Source: an uncultured Anaeromusa sp.
Lineage (GTDB): Bacteria; Bacillota; Negativicutes; Anaeromusales; Anaeromusaceae
NCBI RefSeq assembly: GCF_963676855.1
Contig: NZ_OY781460.1
Span: 3,013,501 to 3,077,500 of the forward strand
DNA length: 64,000 bases
Reading direction: 5' to 3'
The position numbers and the translations under genes were made by a program. Shown here in pieces: positions 54,344 to 64,000 of this stretch. Position 1 is the first letter of the stretch. Each line of letters begins with the position of its first letter. Under the pieces are notes generated by a model. That model searched no databases, was not told the origin of the DNA, and worked only from the letters and a program-made list of their open reading frames with translations.

Positions 54344-55141
54344 TTAAAAGACGTCCCTGCTGTCAATACCCTGGAAAAAGTAAATTTCATTTTTAGCCCA
54401 TTGATAAAAAATCTTTTGCAAAAATAATCCTTGCGGCGGTGCTGTCGGCGGTGCCAGATGACGATCTTTTGCAGCCAATAAATCTACAAAATCGCCAATG
54501 CTGAGCGTACCGATTCCCACCGCCGCAAAAGTACTGACTAAATTTCGTACCATATGATATAAAAAACCGTCGCCACAAATGTGAAAGGTCAACAAGCTTC
54601 CTTCTCTATGCCATCCAGTGTTAAAAATAGTTCGCACAGGATGCACCGGGGCACTCCCGACAGCACGAAAGCTGGAAAAATCATGCTTTCCCAAAATATA
54701 GCGCGTAGCCTCTTCCATGGCGGCCACATCAAGCTTTTTAGCTATTGTCCACGCATAGTAACGTCCAAAAGGACTTTCCGGTGAATCATGGCGCAGTCGG
54801 TAGATATAACGCTTAGCCACTGCCGATTTCCGCGCATGAAACGACGCATCCACTTCCTCTGCTTCCACTACGGCAATATCTCTCGGTAACATCCCTCGAG
54901 ACGCCTTTGGTATACGTTCGGTCGGTATCCGCCCGTCCGTATCAAAATGCACAACTTGCCCCCAGGCATGCACGCCAGTATCAGTACGTCCCGCTCCGGC
55001 CATGCTCAACGCATGCCCAAAAAGCGGTGCCAACCGTTCCTCCAGCACCTGCTGTACCGCAATGGCGTTCTGTTGCCGTTGAAACCCGTGATACGCAGTA
55101 CCGTCGTAAGCCACCGTCAATTTTAAACGCCGTGCGCTCAC
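54344..55141 (-). CDS. truA: tRNA pseudouridine synthase A
   Basis: Makes pseudouridine at positions 38-40 of tRNA anticodon stems. 265 residues with LTVAYDGTAYHGFQRQ, and the catalytic Asp in GRTDTGVHAWGQVVHF; FHARKSAVAKRYIYRL follows. The GTG at 55141 is selected because GGGGGACGGG lies upstream and the product then begins close to the usual RxxKLTVAYDGT; the ATG at 55165 would overlap ecfT by 28 bases. Confidence 0.95.
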   Translation of the reverse strand: MSARRLKLTVAYDGTAYHGFQRQQNAIAVQQVLEERLAPLFGHALSMAGAGRTDTGVHAWGQVVHFDTDGRIPTERIPKASRGMLPRDIAVVEAEEVDASFHARKSAVAKRYIYRLRHDSPESPFGRYYAWTIAKKLDVAAMEEATRYILGKHDFSSFRAVGSAPVHPVRTIFNTGWHREGSLLTFHICGDGFLYHMVRNLVSTFAAVGIGTLSIGDFVDLLAAKDRHLAPPTAPPQGLFLQKIFYQWAKNEIYFFQGIDSRDVF

Positions 55142-55944
55142 AATCCCGTCCCCCAGCGCAACCATCCCAGCAACAAGGCAAAGAGAAGCAACAGAATAAC
55201 CGCCACGGCATCCTGCCGTCGATACTGCAGAGGATGCATGCGCGTCCGGCCTTCACCGCCTCGATAACAACGGGCTTCCATCGCTGTAGCCAACTCGTCC
55301 GCCCGTCGAAAAGCGCTGATAAATAGAGGCACCAGCACTGGCACCAAATTTTTTCCCCGCCGCAGCAATGAGCCGCTGGAAAAATCAACGCCTCGCGCCT
55401 CTTGTGCTTTAATAATGCGCTGCGTCTCCTCCAACAGAGTCGGAATAAACCGCAGAGCAATCGTCATCATCATGGCTAGTTCATGCGCTGGCAGGCCCCA
55501 ACGCTTGCCAGGGCGCAGCAGCGCCTCTAAACCATCTGTCAGCGAAATGGGTGAAGTAGTAAAAGTTAAAAGGGAAGACGATACGATCAAAAGCGCCAGC
55601 CGCCCCGCCATACGTCCGCCTTGCTGCAAACCTCCATCGGTTACCGCAAAGGGTCCCCAGGCAACCAAAGTCTCCCCTTGGCCGCTAAAAGCATGAATCA
55701 GCACGGTAAGCAGCAAAATCGGCCAGAGTGGTTTCAAAGAACGAAGCACAAGACCAAACGGCAATTGAGCGCTCAGTATCAAAATAGCCAAGAAACCCAA
55801 AAAGGCAGCATAAGAAGCAGCGCTTTCCAATAGAAAAATGATCAAGATGCACCCTAGAGCCCCTACTATTTTGGTACGCGGATCTAGGGCATGCACCAAT
55901 GAATTCCCCGGTAAATACTGCCCTACAAGAAGGTTATTCAACAT
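55138..55944 (-). CDS. ecfT: ECF transporter transmembrane subunit EcfT
   Basis: Membrane core of the energy-coupling factor module shared by several vitamin or metal S-components. 268 residues, [28 protein letters not shown], several hydrophobic helices, and the coupling-helix pattern EARGVDFSSGSLLRRGKN and ATAMEARCYRGGEGRTRMH (A-R-G / A-R-G-like motifs that dock with EcfA). Start 55944 follows GGAGG; overlaps ecfA2 slightly. Confidence 0.95.
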   Translation of the reverse strand: MLNNLLVGQYLPGNSLVHALDPRTKIVGALGCILIIFLLESAASYAAFLGFLAILILSAQLPFGLVLRSLKPLWPILLLTVLIHAFSGQGETLVAWGPFAVTDGGLQQGGRMAGRLALLIVSSSLLTFTTSPISLTDGLEALLRPGKRWGLPAHELAMMMTIALRFIPTLLEETQRIIKAQEARGVDFSSGSLLRRGKNLVPVLVPLFISAFRRADELATAMEARCYRGGEGRTRMHPLQYRRQDAVAVILLLLFALLLGWLRWGTGL

Positions 55945-56815
55945 GAACTGGACCTCCTTGCTGCCTGAGAAGGGCGGCAATTTCTTGCGCCGCTTCTTTC
56001 GGCGTAACAGGGTGCCTCCCAGCTAGCGGCAACCCGGCCTTTACCAAGGAAGCCATCAGTTTAGTTACACCTGGAGGTTCTAACCCGCAGGCTTTGAGCA
56101 AGGTTTCTTCTTCCGTGAAAATTTGTTGCGGCGAACCATCCATCAAAAGCTGCCCCTGATCCAACACCAAAAGACGCTGCGCCAAACGCGCCGCGTCCTC
56201 CATATTGTGCGTCACAAGCAAAATTCCCATGCCGGTTTCCGCCTGCAACTGCAACAACTGACTATAAATTTCATCGCGCCCTTTCGGATCCAGCCCGGCA
56301 GAGGGTTCGTCTAAAATCAGATATTCCGGGCGCAAAGCCAGAATACCTGCCAGCGCCACCCGGCGCATCTGACCTCCCGATAATTGAAACGGAGAACACG
56401 CCCCATGCTCCGCTTCATCCAGTCCAACCAGCTTCATCGCCCAGGAAACCCGCCGCGCCACCTCTTCTTCCGGCAAGCCGGCATTGCGCGGCCCAAAGGC
56501 AATATCGGCACTTACGGTTTCTTCAAACAACTGATGTTCCGGATACTGAAACACCAATCCAACACGGCGTCTAGCCGCCTTAGCAGCTTCACTCCCACCG
56601 CTAAGTTCACAGCCATCTAAAAGAACCTGCCCTATGCTCGGTTTAAGAAGGCCTGCTAAGATTTGTACCAACGTGGACTTGCCAGAACCGGTATGTCCAA
56701 TCAAAGCCACACGCTCTCCTATAGCTAACTCCACGTTTAAATCTCGCAGCGCGTCTTGGGCAAAAGGAGTTCCAGGCGAATAGGTATGTTGTAGTTGTGT
56801 TACCACTAGGGACAT
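55934..56815 (-). CDS. ecfA2: ECF transporter ATP-binding protein EcfA2
   Basis: ATPase subunit of the ECF module, 293 residues: Walker [25 protein letters not shown] signature, Walker [13 protein letters not shown]-loop [10 protein letters not shown]. It overlaps ecfA1 by 10 bases upstream and ecfT by 11 bases downstream, so the three are coupled. Powers vitamin or metal S-components encoded elsewhere. Confidence 0.95.
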   Translation of the reverse strand: MSLVVTQLQHTYSPGTPFAQDALRDLNVELAIGERVALIGHTGSGKSTLVQILAGLLKPSIGQVLLDGCELSGGSEAAKAARRRVGLVFQYPEHQLFEETVSADIAFGPRNAGLPEEEVARRVSWAMKLVGLDEAEHGACSPFQLSGGQMRRVALAGILALRPEYLILDEPSAGLDPKGRDEIYSQLLQLQAETGMGILLVTHNMEDAARLAQRLLVLDQGQLLMDGSPQQIFTEEETLLKACGLEPPGVTKLMASLVKAGLPLAGRHPVTPKEAAQEIAALLRQQGGPVHVE

Positions 56816-57642
56816 AATGCTTTCACCAACACTTCGTCTGTAATTATAGGGGCCTTTACAGTCAACAGCCCCTGCTGCTGCAAATACCAGGCTACTTCAG
56901 CCGCCACAGGCACATCTAAGCCCATTTCTTTCAACCGAGGTACCTGACAGAAAATTTCCTCTGGCGTCCCGTTCGCTACGATCCGCCCTTTGTCCATAAC
57001 AACGACCCTATCTGCAGTCACCGCTTCTTCCATAAAATGAGTAATATAAACAACGGTAATCCCCTGCTGACGATGCAGGTCGCAAACTGTCTGCAAAACC
57101 TCCTGACGCCCTTGTGGATCCAACATTGCCGTTGGTTCATCCAACACTAAACAAACCGGTTGCATCGCCAATACACCGGCAATAGCAACCCGCTGCTTCT
57201 GTCCGCCGGAAAGCAAATGCGGCGCATGCTGTCGATAGTCGCTCATGCCCACTTGCGCCAAAGCTTGCTCCACCCGACTGACAATTTCCGCCGTAGGCAC
57301 GCCCAGATTTTCCGGTCCGAAAGCCACATCTTCCTCTACCAGTGTTGCCACTAGCTGGTTGTCGGGGTTTTGAAACACCATGCCAACCTGTTGGCGGATA
57401 TGCCAAAGCTGCTCCACGTTCTTCGTATCATGGCCCGCTACCAGACAGCGTCCCTCTGTCGGCAATAGCAGGGCGTTTAAATGCTTAGCCAGTGTGGATT
57501 TACCGGAACCGTTTGTACCGATAATCGCTACAAACTCTCCTGGCTGAATCGTCAAATCCACTTCTGCTAAAGCATAGGTAATTTCATTTTTAAGGCCCTG
57601 ATAGCTATGACTTAGCTTTTCCAGGCAAATGAACGGTTCCAA
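56806..57642 (-). CDS. ecfA1: ECF transporter ATP-binding protein EcfA1
   Basis: ATPase subunit pairing with EcfA2. 278 residues; Walker [27 protein letters not shown], Walker [21 protein letters not shown]. Start is uncertain: TTG at 57642 has AGGAAGG about 10 bases upstream and gives [14 protein letters not shown], while TTG at 57678 would extend it by 12 residues without a site. The terminator after rplQ sits before it. Confidence 0.93.
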   Translation of the reverse strand: MEPFICLEKLSHSYQGLKNEITYALAEVDLTIQPGEFVAIIGTNGSGKSTLAKHLNALLLPTEGRCLVAGHDTKNVEQLWHIRQQVGMVFQNPDNQLVATLVEEDVAFGPENLGVPTAEIVSRVEQALAQVGMSDYRQHAPHLLSGGQKQRVAIAGVLAMQPVCLVLDEPTAMLDPQGRQEVLQTVCDLHRQQGITVVYITHFMEEAVTADRVVVMDKGRIVANGTPEEIFCQVPRLKEMGLDVPVAAEVAWYLQQQGLLTVKAPIITDEVLVKALCP

Positions 57643-57713
57643 ACGTTTTCTTCCCTTCCTTGGTTTTGCCGTCGACAAGTTAACCGCAAAAATATTCCGG
57701 TTTACTTATACGA

Positions 57714-57762
57714 CAAAAACAGGCACGAAAAATCACACTAACAGATGATCTTCCGTGCCTGT
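57714..57762 (-). terminator. Terminator after the rplQ operon
   Basis: CAGGCACGgAA...TTcCGTGCCTG-type stem (57720-57761 on the plus strand) followed by TTTTTG on the minus strand. A smaller hairpin GGCGACC/GGTCGCC (57773-57790) stands nearer rplQ. Confidence 0.75.
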
Positions 57763-57798
57763 GGCAAAGAAAGGCGACCATCCGGTCGCCCCATGCAG

Positions 57799-58134
57799 TT
57801 ACACCAACTCGAGAATCGCCATCGGCGCAGCGTCGCCACGACGGGGGCCTAATTTCAGCACCCGAGTGTAGCCACCTTGCCGTTCTGCGTATTTCGGGGC
57901 GATGGTGTCAAACAATTTCTTCGTAACTTCTTCGTCTACCCAGACCAACACTTGACGACGGGCATGAAGATCGCCCTTTTTCGCCAAGGTAATCATTTTT
58001 TCAGCCAGACCGCTGACTTCTTTGGCTTTCGCCTCAGTCGTCTCGATGCGCTCATGCGCAAAGAAGGAAGTCAGCAGGCTGCGGAAGAGCGCCTTACGGG
58101 CGCTAGAATCGCGTCCCAGTTTACGATAGGCCAT
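57799..58134 (-). CDS. rplQ: 50S ribosomal protein L17
   Basis: Large-subunit protein near the exit tunnel. 111 residues starting [40 protein letters not shown] and [19 protein letters not shown] are family segments. Last gene of the alpha-type operon. Confidence 0.98.
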   Translation of the reverse strand: MAYRKLGRDSSARKALFRSLLTSFFAHERIETTEAKAKEVSGLAEKMITLAKKGDLHARRQVLVWVDEEVTKKLFDTIAPKYAERQGGYTRVLKLGPRRGDAAPMAILELV

Positions 58135-58152
58135 TCTTCTCGTCCCTCCTCC

Positions 58153-59103
58153 TTATTCTTCCGTTTCTTTAAGGCCCGATCCCAGTTCCAAAAGCTTTTT
58201 CTTCACTTCTTCCAAGGATTTACGGCCCAAGTTACGGACTTTCATCATGTCGTCTTCCGTTTTTTGCGTCAGCTCAGCTACTGTATTAATGCCAGCCCGC
58301 TTCAAGCAGTTATAAGAACGTACCGATAAGTCCAGATCTTCAATGGTCATTTCCAAGTTGGGGCCGTCTTCCGGCTCCTTGGCAAAACCACTTTCCGGTC
58401 CTTCTTCTTCTGGCACTTCGCCTGCCATGTTTTGGAAGAGCTTCAAATGGGCAATCATGATCGTTGCCGATTTACTGATTGCTTCTTCGGGCTTGATACT
58501 GCCATCGGTCCATACTTCCATCGTCAGTTTGTCATAGTCTGTCACGTTGCCTACACGAGTGTCGGCAACGGCATAATTGACGCGCTGAATCGGCGAAAAA
58601 ATGGAGTCGATAGGAATCACGCCAATGACATGATCGCTTTTTTTGTTCTTATCAGCCGGGACATAGCCGCGGCCTTTTTCTGCGACAATCTCCATCCGCA
58701 AGGAAGCACCTTGGCCAACAGTGGCAATGTGCTTTTCCGGGTTGAGGATCTCCACATCCGAACTAGCGATAATGTCAGCTGCGGTAACACTTTTCTCACC
58801 GTCGACTTCAATACGAAGCACAACCGGCTCGTCAGTGTACATTTTTAAACGCAGCTCTTTGAGATTGAGAATGATGTCGGTGACATCTTCCCTCACTCCG
58901 GGAACTACGGAAAACTCATGATCCACGCCTTCAATGCGCACAGAGGTAACTGCCGCACCAGTCAACGACGATAATAAAATGCGCCGCAAACTATTACCGA
59001 GGGTAGTACCATAACCGCGTTCCAATGGTTCACAAATAAACTTGCCATATCGATTGTCTTCACGGCTTTCGACAATTTCAATTCTTGGCTTTTCGATTTC
59101 CAT
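58153..59103 (-). CDS. rpoA: RNA polymerase alpha subunit
   Basis: Assembly platform of RNA polymerase with the C-terminal UP-element and activator-binding domain. 316 residues; N-terminal domain with [20 protein letters not shown], and C-terminal domain [20 protein letters not shown]. An ATG one codon earlier (59106) is also possible. Order rpsM-rpsK-rpsD-rpoA-rplQ is the standard one. Confidence 0.98.
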   Translation of the reverse strand: MEIEKPRIEIVESREDNRYGKFICEPLERGYGTTLGNSLRRILLSSLTGAAVTSVRIEGVDHEFSVVPGVREDVTDIILNLKELRLKMYTDEPVVLRIEVDGEKSVTAADIIASSDVEILNPEKHIATVGQGASLRMEIVAEKGRGYVPADKNKKSDHVIGVIPIDSIFSPIQRVNYAVADTRVGNVTDYDKLTMEVWTDGSIKPEEAISKSATIMIAHLKLFQNMAGEVPEEEGPESGFAKEPEDGPNLEMTIEDLDLSVRSYNCLKRAGINTVAELTQKTEDDMMKVRNLGRKSLEEVKKKLLELGSGLKETEE

Positions 59104-59161
59104 CATCAGGAAGCGACCTCCTCTTCGCGCGTTGCTACTACGCTATGCCACAGAAAGGACA

Positions 59162-59797
59162 TTAACGCGAGTAGAGCTCGACGATGAGATGTTCCACAAT
59201 GGGGCAGTCGATCTCTTCTCGGCTGGGGAAGCGAGCCACTTTGGCGCTAACCGCCTCAGGGGTCACCGTAACGTCTTCAACCCATGCAGGAACTGTCTTG
59301 CTGCCGTAAGTTTCAATCATCATTTTGATGATTGGAGATTCCATACTGGTTTCATGTACAGCAACTACGTCGCCAACACGAACCTGGAAGGAAGGAATAT
59401 TTACTCGACGGCCGTTCACAGTCATAAGACCATGACGAACCAGTTGGCGAGCTTGGTTGCGGCTAGCTGCAAAACCCATGCGGAAAACCGCATTGTCTAA
59501 ACGACGCTCCAGCAAAACCAGTAAGTTTTCACCGGTAATTCCTTTGGCACGCTCAGCGCGCTCAAAGTATTTCCGGAACTGACCTTCCAAGATGCCGTAA
59601 ATCCGGCGGGCTTTTTGCTTTTCACGCAGCTGCAAGCCATATTCCGAAACCTTTTTACGTCCTTGGCCATGCTGGCCAGGAGCATAGGCACGTTTCGAGA
59701 ACGCGCACTTGTCGCCATAGCATTTATCACCTTTGAGGTAGAGCTTTGCGCCTTCACGGCGGCAAAGTCTGCACACAGGACCCGTATATCTAGCCAT
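59162..59797 (-). CDS. rpsD: 30S ribosomal protein S4
   Basis: Assembly nucleator of the 30S head-body junction. 211 residues with the zinc-binding [18 protein letters not shown] near the N-terminus (four-Cys form, with C..C and KCYGDKC) and the S4 RNA-binding domain [20 protein letters not shown]. Also an autoregulator in many bacteria. Confidence 0.98.
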   Translation of the reverse strand: MARYTGPVCRLCRREGAKLYLKGDKCYGDKCAFSKRAYAPGQHGQGRKKVSEYGLQLREKQKARRIYGILEGQFRKYFERAERAKGITGENLLVLLERRLDNAVFRMGFAASRNQARQLVRHGLMTVNGRRVNIPSFQVRVGDVVAVHETSMESPIIKMMIETYGSKTVPAWVEDVTVTPEAVSAKVARFPSREEIDCPIVEHLIVELYSR

Positions 59798-59820
59798 TCC
59801 TCTTCAACACCTCCCGAAAA

Positions 59821-60213
59821 TTATACTCTTCTCCGCTTGGGCGGACGGCAACCGTTATGCGGAATGGGAGTAACGTCCTTGATCAGGTTTACTTCCAAAC
59901 CAGATGCTTGCAAAGAGCGGATCGCCGCTTCACGTCCTGATCCAGGACCCTTTACAAACACTTCCACCTGCTTGAGACCATGTTCCATAGCTACCTTGGC
60001 AGCTGCTTCTGCAGCCATCTGCGCCGCAAAAGGAGTGCTCTTGCGGGAGCCGCGGAAACCAAGGCCGCCGGCACTAGCCCAGGAAAGAGTATTGCCTTTG
60101 GTATCGGTGATGGTGACGATGGTATTATTGAAAGTAGAGCGGATGTGAGCATGACCATGCTCAACGTTTTTCCGTTCTCTTCTTTTGGTTCTAACAACTT
60201 TTTTCGCTACCAC
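59821..60213 (-). CDS. rpsK: 30S ribosomal protein S11
   Basis: Platform protein of the 30S subunit, 130 residues: [40 protein letters not shown], and C-terminus [11 protein letters not shown]. Part of the ribosomal protein string. Confidence 0.98.
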   Translation of the reverse strand: MVAKKVVRTKRRERKNVEHGHAHIRSTFNNTIVTITDTKGNTLSWASAGGLGFRGSRKSTPFAAQMAAEAAAKVAMEHGLKQVEVFVKGPGSGREAAIRSLQASGLEVNLIKDVTPIPHNGCRPPKRRRV

Positions 60214-60235
60214 GCGTGTTTCCCTCCTTTACGGA

Positions 60236-60607
60236 TTATTTTTTCTTCTTAGCTCCAACAGTCCGCTTAGGACCTTTACGAGTGCGGGCATTGTTTTTCG
60301 TGTTCTGTCCACGCACAGGCAAGCCCAAGCGATGACGGCGGCCACGGTACGAGCCAATCTCAATCAAACGCTTGACATTGAGCTGCTGTTCACGCCGCAG
60401 GTCACCTTCGACCTTGTAGTTTTTGTCAATCAGTTCACGAAGTTTAGCTACTTCTTCTTCCGTCAGATCCCGAGTGCGAGTATCAGGATTAATTCCCGCT
60501 GCAGCCAGGATTTCATTGGACAAAGTCGGCCCAACTCCATAGATGTATGTCAAAGAGATTTCCACGCGCTTGTCGCGCGGCAAATCCACACCGGCAATAC
60601 GTGCCAT
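60236..60607 (-). CDS. rpsM: 30S ribosomal protein S13
   Basis: Head protein contacting tRNA and L5. 123 residues beginning [40 protein letters not shown] is the C-terminal signature. Located just after rpmJ. Confidence 0.98.
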   Translation of the reverse strand: MARIAGVDLPRDKRVEISLTYIYGVGPTLSNEILAAAGINPDTRTRDLTEEEVAKLRELIDKNYKVEGDLRREQQLNVKRLIEIGSYRGRRHRLGLPVRGQNTKNNARTRKGPKRTVGAKKKK

Positions 60608-60621
60608 CGAACAGCCACCTC

Positions 60622-60735
60622 CTAACCTTGTTTTTGTTTATGCTTCGGATTTTCACAAATGACCATGACATGGCCATGACGCTTGATGACTTTGCATTTT
60701 TCGCAAATGGTTTTCACCGAAGGTCTTACTTTCAT
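60622..60735 (-). CDS. rpmJ: 50S ribosomal protein L36
   Basis: A 37-residue protein: [20 protein letters not shown], then [17 protein letters not shown]. The three Cys and a His make up the zinc ribbon of the C+ form of L36. ATG at 60733-60735 behind GGAGG. It fits exactly between infA and rpsM in the conserved order. Confidence 0.97.
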   Translation of the reverse strand: MKVRPSVKTICEKCKVIKRHGHVMVICENPKHKQKQG

Positions 60736-60786
60736 TTGCCTTGGCCTCCTTCTCTGCGCAGCCCGACGGGCTGCCCCGTTATCCGC

Positions 60787-61005
60787 CTATTTAAAGCGAT
60801 AGGTAATACGGCCGCGCTTCAAATCGTACGGTGTTAATTCAACAGTAACACGATCTCCCGGCAGGATGCGAATAAAATGCATTCGAATCTTACCGGAAAC
60901 ATGCGCCAGCACGACATGTCCATTTTCCAGTTTAACTTGAAACATGGCGTTTGGCAATGCCTCAACTACCGTACCTTCTACTTCAATTACGTCTTGTTTG
61001 GACAC
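60787..61005 (-). CDS. infA: Translation initiation factor IF-1
   Basis: 72-residue OB-fold protein binding the ribosomal A site. [39 protein letters not shown] and the C-terminal GRITYRFK are as expected. The gap to map holds about 170 bases in which no KOW-domain gene, often found there in Clostridia, could be read. Confidence 0.98.
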   Translation of the reverse strand: MSKQDVIEVEGTVVEALPNAMFQVKLENGHVVLAHVSGKIRMHFIRILPGDRVTVELTPYDLKRGRITYRFK

Positions 61006-61175
61006 GAGATCTCCCTCCTCGCCCGCTTCTTACACCTGTTGTGCCATCCTGCCCGCAATCCGCTGACAAATGGCTTCGTCCGTCCGGCCAGCCGCAAAAG
61101 CGACTAGTCCAGACGCCGTTGCCGTGCGCAACCGCTTACTAGCAGGTCACACACTTTTCCTGCAGTCATTTTCGT

Positions 61176-61922
61176 TCACAATTGTGTCAGAATTTCCGGT
61201 TCGCCATCGGTAATAGCAATTGTATGCTCAAAGTGAGCCGACCATTTGCTATCCCTTGTAATAACGGTCCAGTTGTCCCGCAGGGTTTTTACTTCATATG
61301 TCCCCATGTTAATCATGGGTTCAATCGCCAGAGTCATGCCAGGCTTCAGCCGCGGGCCGCGCCCGGGAGCGCCGTAGTTGGGAATTTGAGGATCTTCATG
61401 CATCTTGCGACCAATGCCATGTCCCACATAGTCGCGCACTACTCCATAACCAAACTCTTCCGCATGAATTTGAACAGCATGTGAGATATCATAAAGACGT
61501 TTTTCAGCCACAGCTTGAGCAATGCCTTTATACAGCGACTCTTCCGTCACCTTCAGTAGCTGCGCTACTTCCGGAGCGACCTCTCCTACCGGAAAGGTCA
61601 TGGCTGCATCACCATAAAATCCATTAATCAACGTACCAATGTCAACGCTGATGATATCGCCGTTCTTAAGTTTTCTCGGCCCTGGAATCCCATGTACTAC
61701 TTCTTCGTTTACCGAAGCGCAGATACTGCCGGGAAAACCATTATACCCTTTGAATGCCGGGATTGCACCGCGTTCGCGAATGTATTCGTCGGCGATTCGA
61801 TCCAGTTCTTGTGTCGTCACGTCCGGTTTCACCGCTTGCCGGATGAGTTCCAGCGTTTCCGCCACAATCCGCCCTGCTTCACGCATATAGGCGATTTCCT
61901 GTTGACTTTTCAGGACGATCAT
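61176..61922 (-). CDS. map: Methionine aminopeptidase type I
   Basis: Removes the initiator methionine. 248 residues of the pita-bread fold with metal ligands visible: [17 protein letters not shown] (Asp pair), [11 protein letters not shown] (His), TLAIEPMIN (Glu) and [12 protein letters not shown] (Glu). Located between adk and infA as usual, 2 bases after adk. Confidence 0.97.
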   Translation of the reverse strand: MIVLKSQQEIAYMREAGRIVAETLELIRQAVKPDVTTQELDRIADEYIRERGAIPAFKGYNGFPGSICASVNEEVVHGIPGPRKLKNGDIISVDIGTLINGFYGDAAMTFPVGEVAPEVAQLLKVTEESLYKGIAQAVAEKRLYDISHAVQIHAEEFGYGVVRDYVGHGIGRKMHEDPQIPNYGAPGRGPRLKPGMTLAIEPMINMGTYEVKTLRDNWTVITRDSKWSAHFEHTIAITDGEPEILTQL

Positions 61923-61924
61923 CG

Positions 61925-62584
<660 letters not shown>

Positions 62585-63841
62585 TTACTTCATAAAGCCT
62601 TGATAGTGCCGCATCAATACGAGCGACTCTATTTGCTTCATTGTGTCCAGCGCCACACCCACAACAATGAGGAGTGCTGTGCCACCGAAGTAAACGCCCT
62701 GGATATCTGTCGCCCATACCACAAAGTTCGGCAAGATGGCGATCAGAGCCAAGAACAGCGAACCTGCCAGGGTGATCCGGGTCATGACGCGGTCCAGATA
62801 ATCAGCGGTCGGTTTTCCTGGACGCAGACCTGGAATAAAACCGCCGTGTTTTTTCATATTCTCTGCCATATCCGAGACGTTAAAGGTAACCGCAGTATAG
62901 AAATACGTGAAAAACAGGATTAAAAGCGCATACAGCGTTGTCTGCAGCGGCGTTCCCCACGCAAACCATCCTGCCACCGTTTTCACCCATTCCACATCAA
63001 TAAACTGGGCGATAGTTACCGGAAACATGAGCACGGATGACGCAAAGATTATCGGAATAACTCCCGCTTGGTTAACCTTCAGCGGGATATGTGTGGAGTG
63101 ACCGCCGTACATCTTGCGGCCTACTACCCGTTTAGCATACTGTACCGGAATACGCCGCTGTCCTTGCTGGATGGCAATAACCAAAACAATCATGGCTATC
63201 GCAATCGTTAAGAACAACAACAGTTTAAATAAGCCGACCGTGCCAGCTTCGAAATACTGATAGATAACGTAGATGCCATCTGGAAGGCGGGAGACAATCC
63301 CCGCAAAGATGATTAGCGATATACCATTGCCAATCCCTTTTTCGGTTATCTGTTCACCCAACCACATCAAGAAGGTTGTCCCTGCCGTCAGCGTGAGGGC
63401 AATCAGAAGAATAGAGCCGATGCCTGGATTGATGATCGCGTGCTTCAAGCCAAGAGCCATGCCCAAAGCCTGCATAAACCCTAACACTACTGTACCGTAA
63501 CGCGTGATTTGGGTCAGTTTTTTCCGACCCTCTTGCCCTTCTTTGCTCCACCTTTCAAAGGTGGGCACGACCACTGTCAGCAATTGCATGATAATGGAAG
63601 CATTAATGTAAGGGGTTATACTCATCGCGAAAATGGAAAACTTGCTCAGCGCACCGCCAGCAAACAGGTCCAACAGTCCAAACAGATTGCCGCTGGTAAA
63701 CAGCTCTTCAATCACGGCTGCATCGACACCAGGTACAGGGATGTGAGTGCCAGCCCGGAACACCAGAAACATGATCAGCGTAAAGACGATCTTCTGGCGC
63801 AACTCAGGAATCTGAAAAACGTTCGACAGGGCTGCAAGCAC
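62585..63841 (-). CDS. secY: SecY protein translocase subunit
   Basis: Channel of the general secretion pathway. 418 residues with ten membrane helices; RAGTHIPVPGVD, GITPYINASIIMQLL-like (SITPYINASIIMQLL), PGLRPGKPTADYLDRV are typical. The GTG start at 63841 directly follows the rplO stop codon; GAGGTG lies 6 bases before it. Confidence 0.97.
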   Translation of the reverse strand: MLAALSNVFQIPELRQKIVFTLIMFLVFRAGTHIPVPGVDAAVIEELFTSGNLFGLLDLFAGGALSKFSIFAMSITPYINASIIMQLLTVVVPTFERWSKEGQEGRKKLTQITRYGTVVLGFMQALGMALGLKHAIINPGIGSILLIALTLTAGTTFLMWLGEQITEKGIGNGISLIIFAGIVSRLPDGIYVIYQYFEAGTVGLFKLLLFLTIAIAMIVLVIAIQQGQRRIPVQYAKRVVGRKMYGGHSTHIPLKVNQAGVIPIIFASSVLMFPVTIAQFIDVEWVKTVAGWFAWGTPLQTTLYALLILFFTYFYTAVTFNVSDMAENMKKHGGFIPGLRPGKPTADYLDRVMTRITLAGSLFLALIAILPNFVVWATDIQGVYFGGTALLIVVGVALDTMKQIESLVLMRHYQGFMK

Positions 63842-64000
63842 CTAGAACACCTCGACTTTTCCGCCGGCAGCTTCAATCTTGGCAATCGCCGACTTAGTGA
63901 ACCCATTGGCCTTTACGGTCAACGCTACGGTCAACTCGCCGCCGCCGAGAACACGTACGCCATCATGAACGTTCTTTAAAATGCCAGCTTCCACAAGGGC
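63842..64000 (-). CDS. rplO: 50S ribosomal protein L15, C-terminal part (cut by window edge)
   Basis: The last 52 codons of L15: [20 protein letters not shown] followed by [20 protein letters not shown] and the C-terminus GGKVEVF. Stop TAG at 63842-63844, followed at once by the GTG of secY. The start lies beyond 64000. Confidence 0.93.
   Translation of the reverse strand, partial: ALVEAGILKNVHDGVRVLGGGELTVALTVKANGFTKSAIAKIEAAGGKVEVF

Noticed and set aside
61006..61175. Possible KOW-domain (L14e-like) gene between map and infA
   Set aside because: All frames on the minus strand are closed within about 21 codons of an ATG or lack a KOW pattern; no gene is supported.

Overview
The window looks like the chromosome of a low-to-mid GC Bacillota, most plausibly a Negativicutes/Sporomusaceae-type anaerobe. 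This is inferred from gene content and order: the secY-adk-map-infA-rpmJ-rpsM-rpsK-rpsD-rpoA-rplQ string followed by ecfA1-ecfA2-ecfT-truA-rplM-rpsI; a cdaA-cdaR-glmM-glmS cluster with a glmS ribozyme; and small 2[4Fe-4S] ferredoxin and AmmeMemoRadiSam genes. Nearly every gene lies on the minus strand. No rRNA, tRNA or CRISPR array was seen.

Layout. 1-10.6 kb: clpB (cut by the window edge), ferredoxin, an M20 amidohydrolase, a GGDEF-EAL protein, a YSC84-like secreted protein, two methyl-accepting chemotaxis proteins and a chromate transporter. 10.7-13.6 kb: a small accessory block (secreted protein, WD40 membrane protein, small membrane protein, IS256 relic), bounded by two near-identical terminator hairpins that each abut a Tn7-like left-end sequence; it looks like the remains of an earlier occupant of the same site. 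13.6-31.9 kb: a complete Tn7-like transposon of about 18.3 kb, with tnsA-tnsB-tnsC-tnsD-tnsE, TnsB-type end repeats and a perfect 5-bp target duplication (TTTAT), inserted 21 bp past the glmS stop codon. 31.9-38.9 kb: glmS with its ribozyme, glmM, an FAD protein, cdaR and cdaA. 39-48.3 kb: ilvE and the arginine operon argC-J-B-D-F-G-H behind an ArgR box and a good promoter. 48.3-53.3 kb: two AmmeMemoRadiSam genes, a GT51 transglycosylase, an RpiR-type regulator and a secreted protein. 53.3-64 kb: ribosomal protein, RNA polymerase, ECF transporter and secretion genes.

The most interesting part is the transposon cargo. One AT-rich minus-strand cluster reads: XRE regulator (with a palindromic operator), MutL/MORC-like GHKL ATPase, DNA methyltransferase with TSPPY motif, an SfsA-like PD-(D/E)XK nuclease, and two further unknown genes. 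This resembles a MutL-type restriction-modification or defence operon. The nuclease has been split by an IS3-family element (it can be rejoined in frame), and the two following genes both carry frameshifts, so the effector half looks inactivated while the ATPase and methylase remain open. A second cargo unit is a two-helix membrane protein followed by a 17-codon ORF. An IS256-family element with an 8-bp target duplication sits near the left end.

Regulatory structures recur: hairpins cover the start codon of the IS256 transposase and the ribosome binding site of tnsA, both suited to silencing translation from read-through transcripts, in the case of tnsA from glmS.
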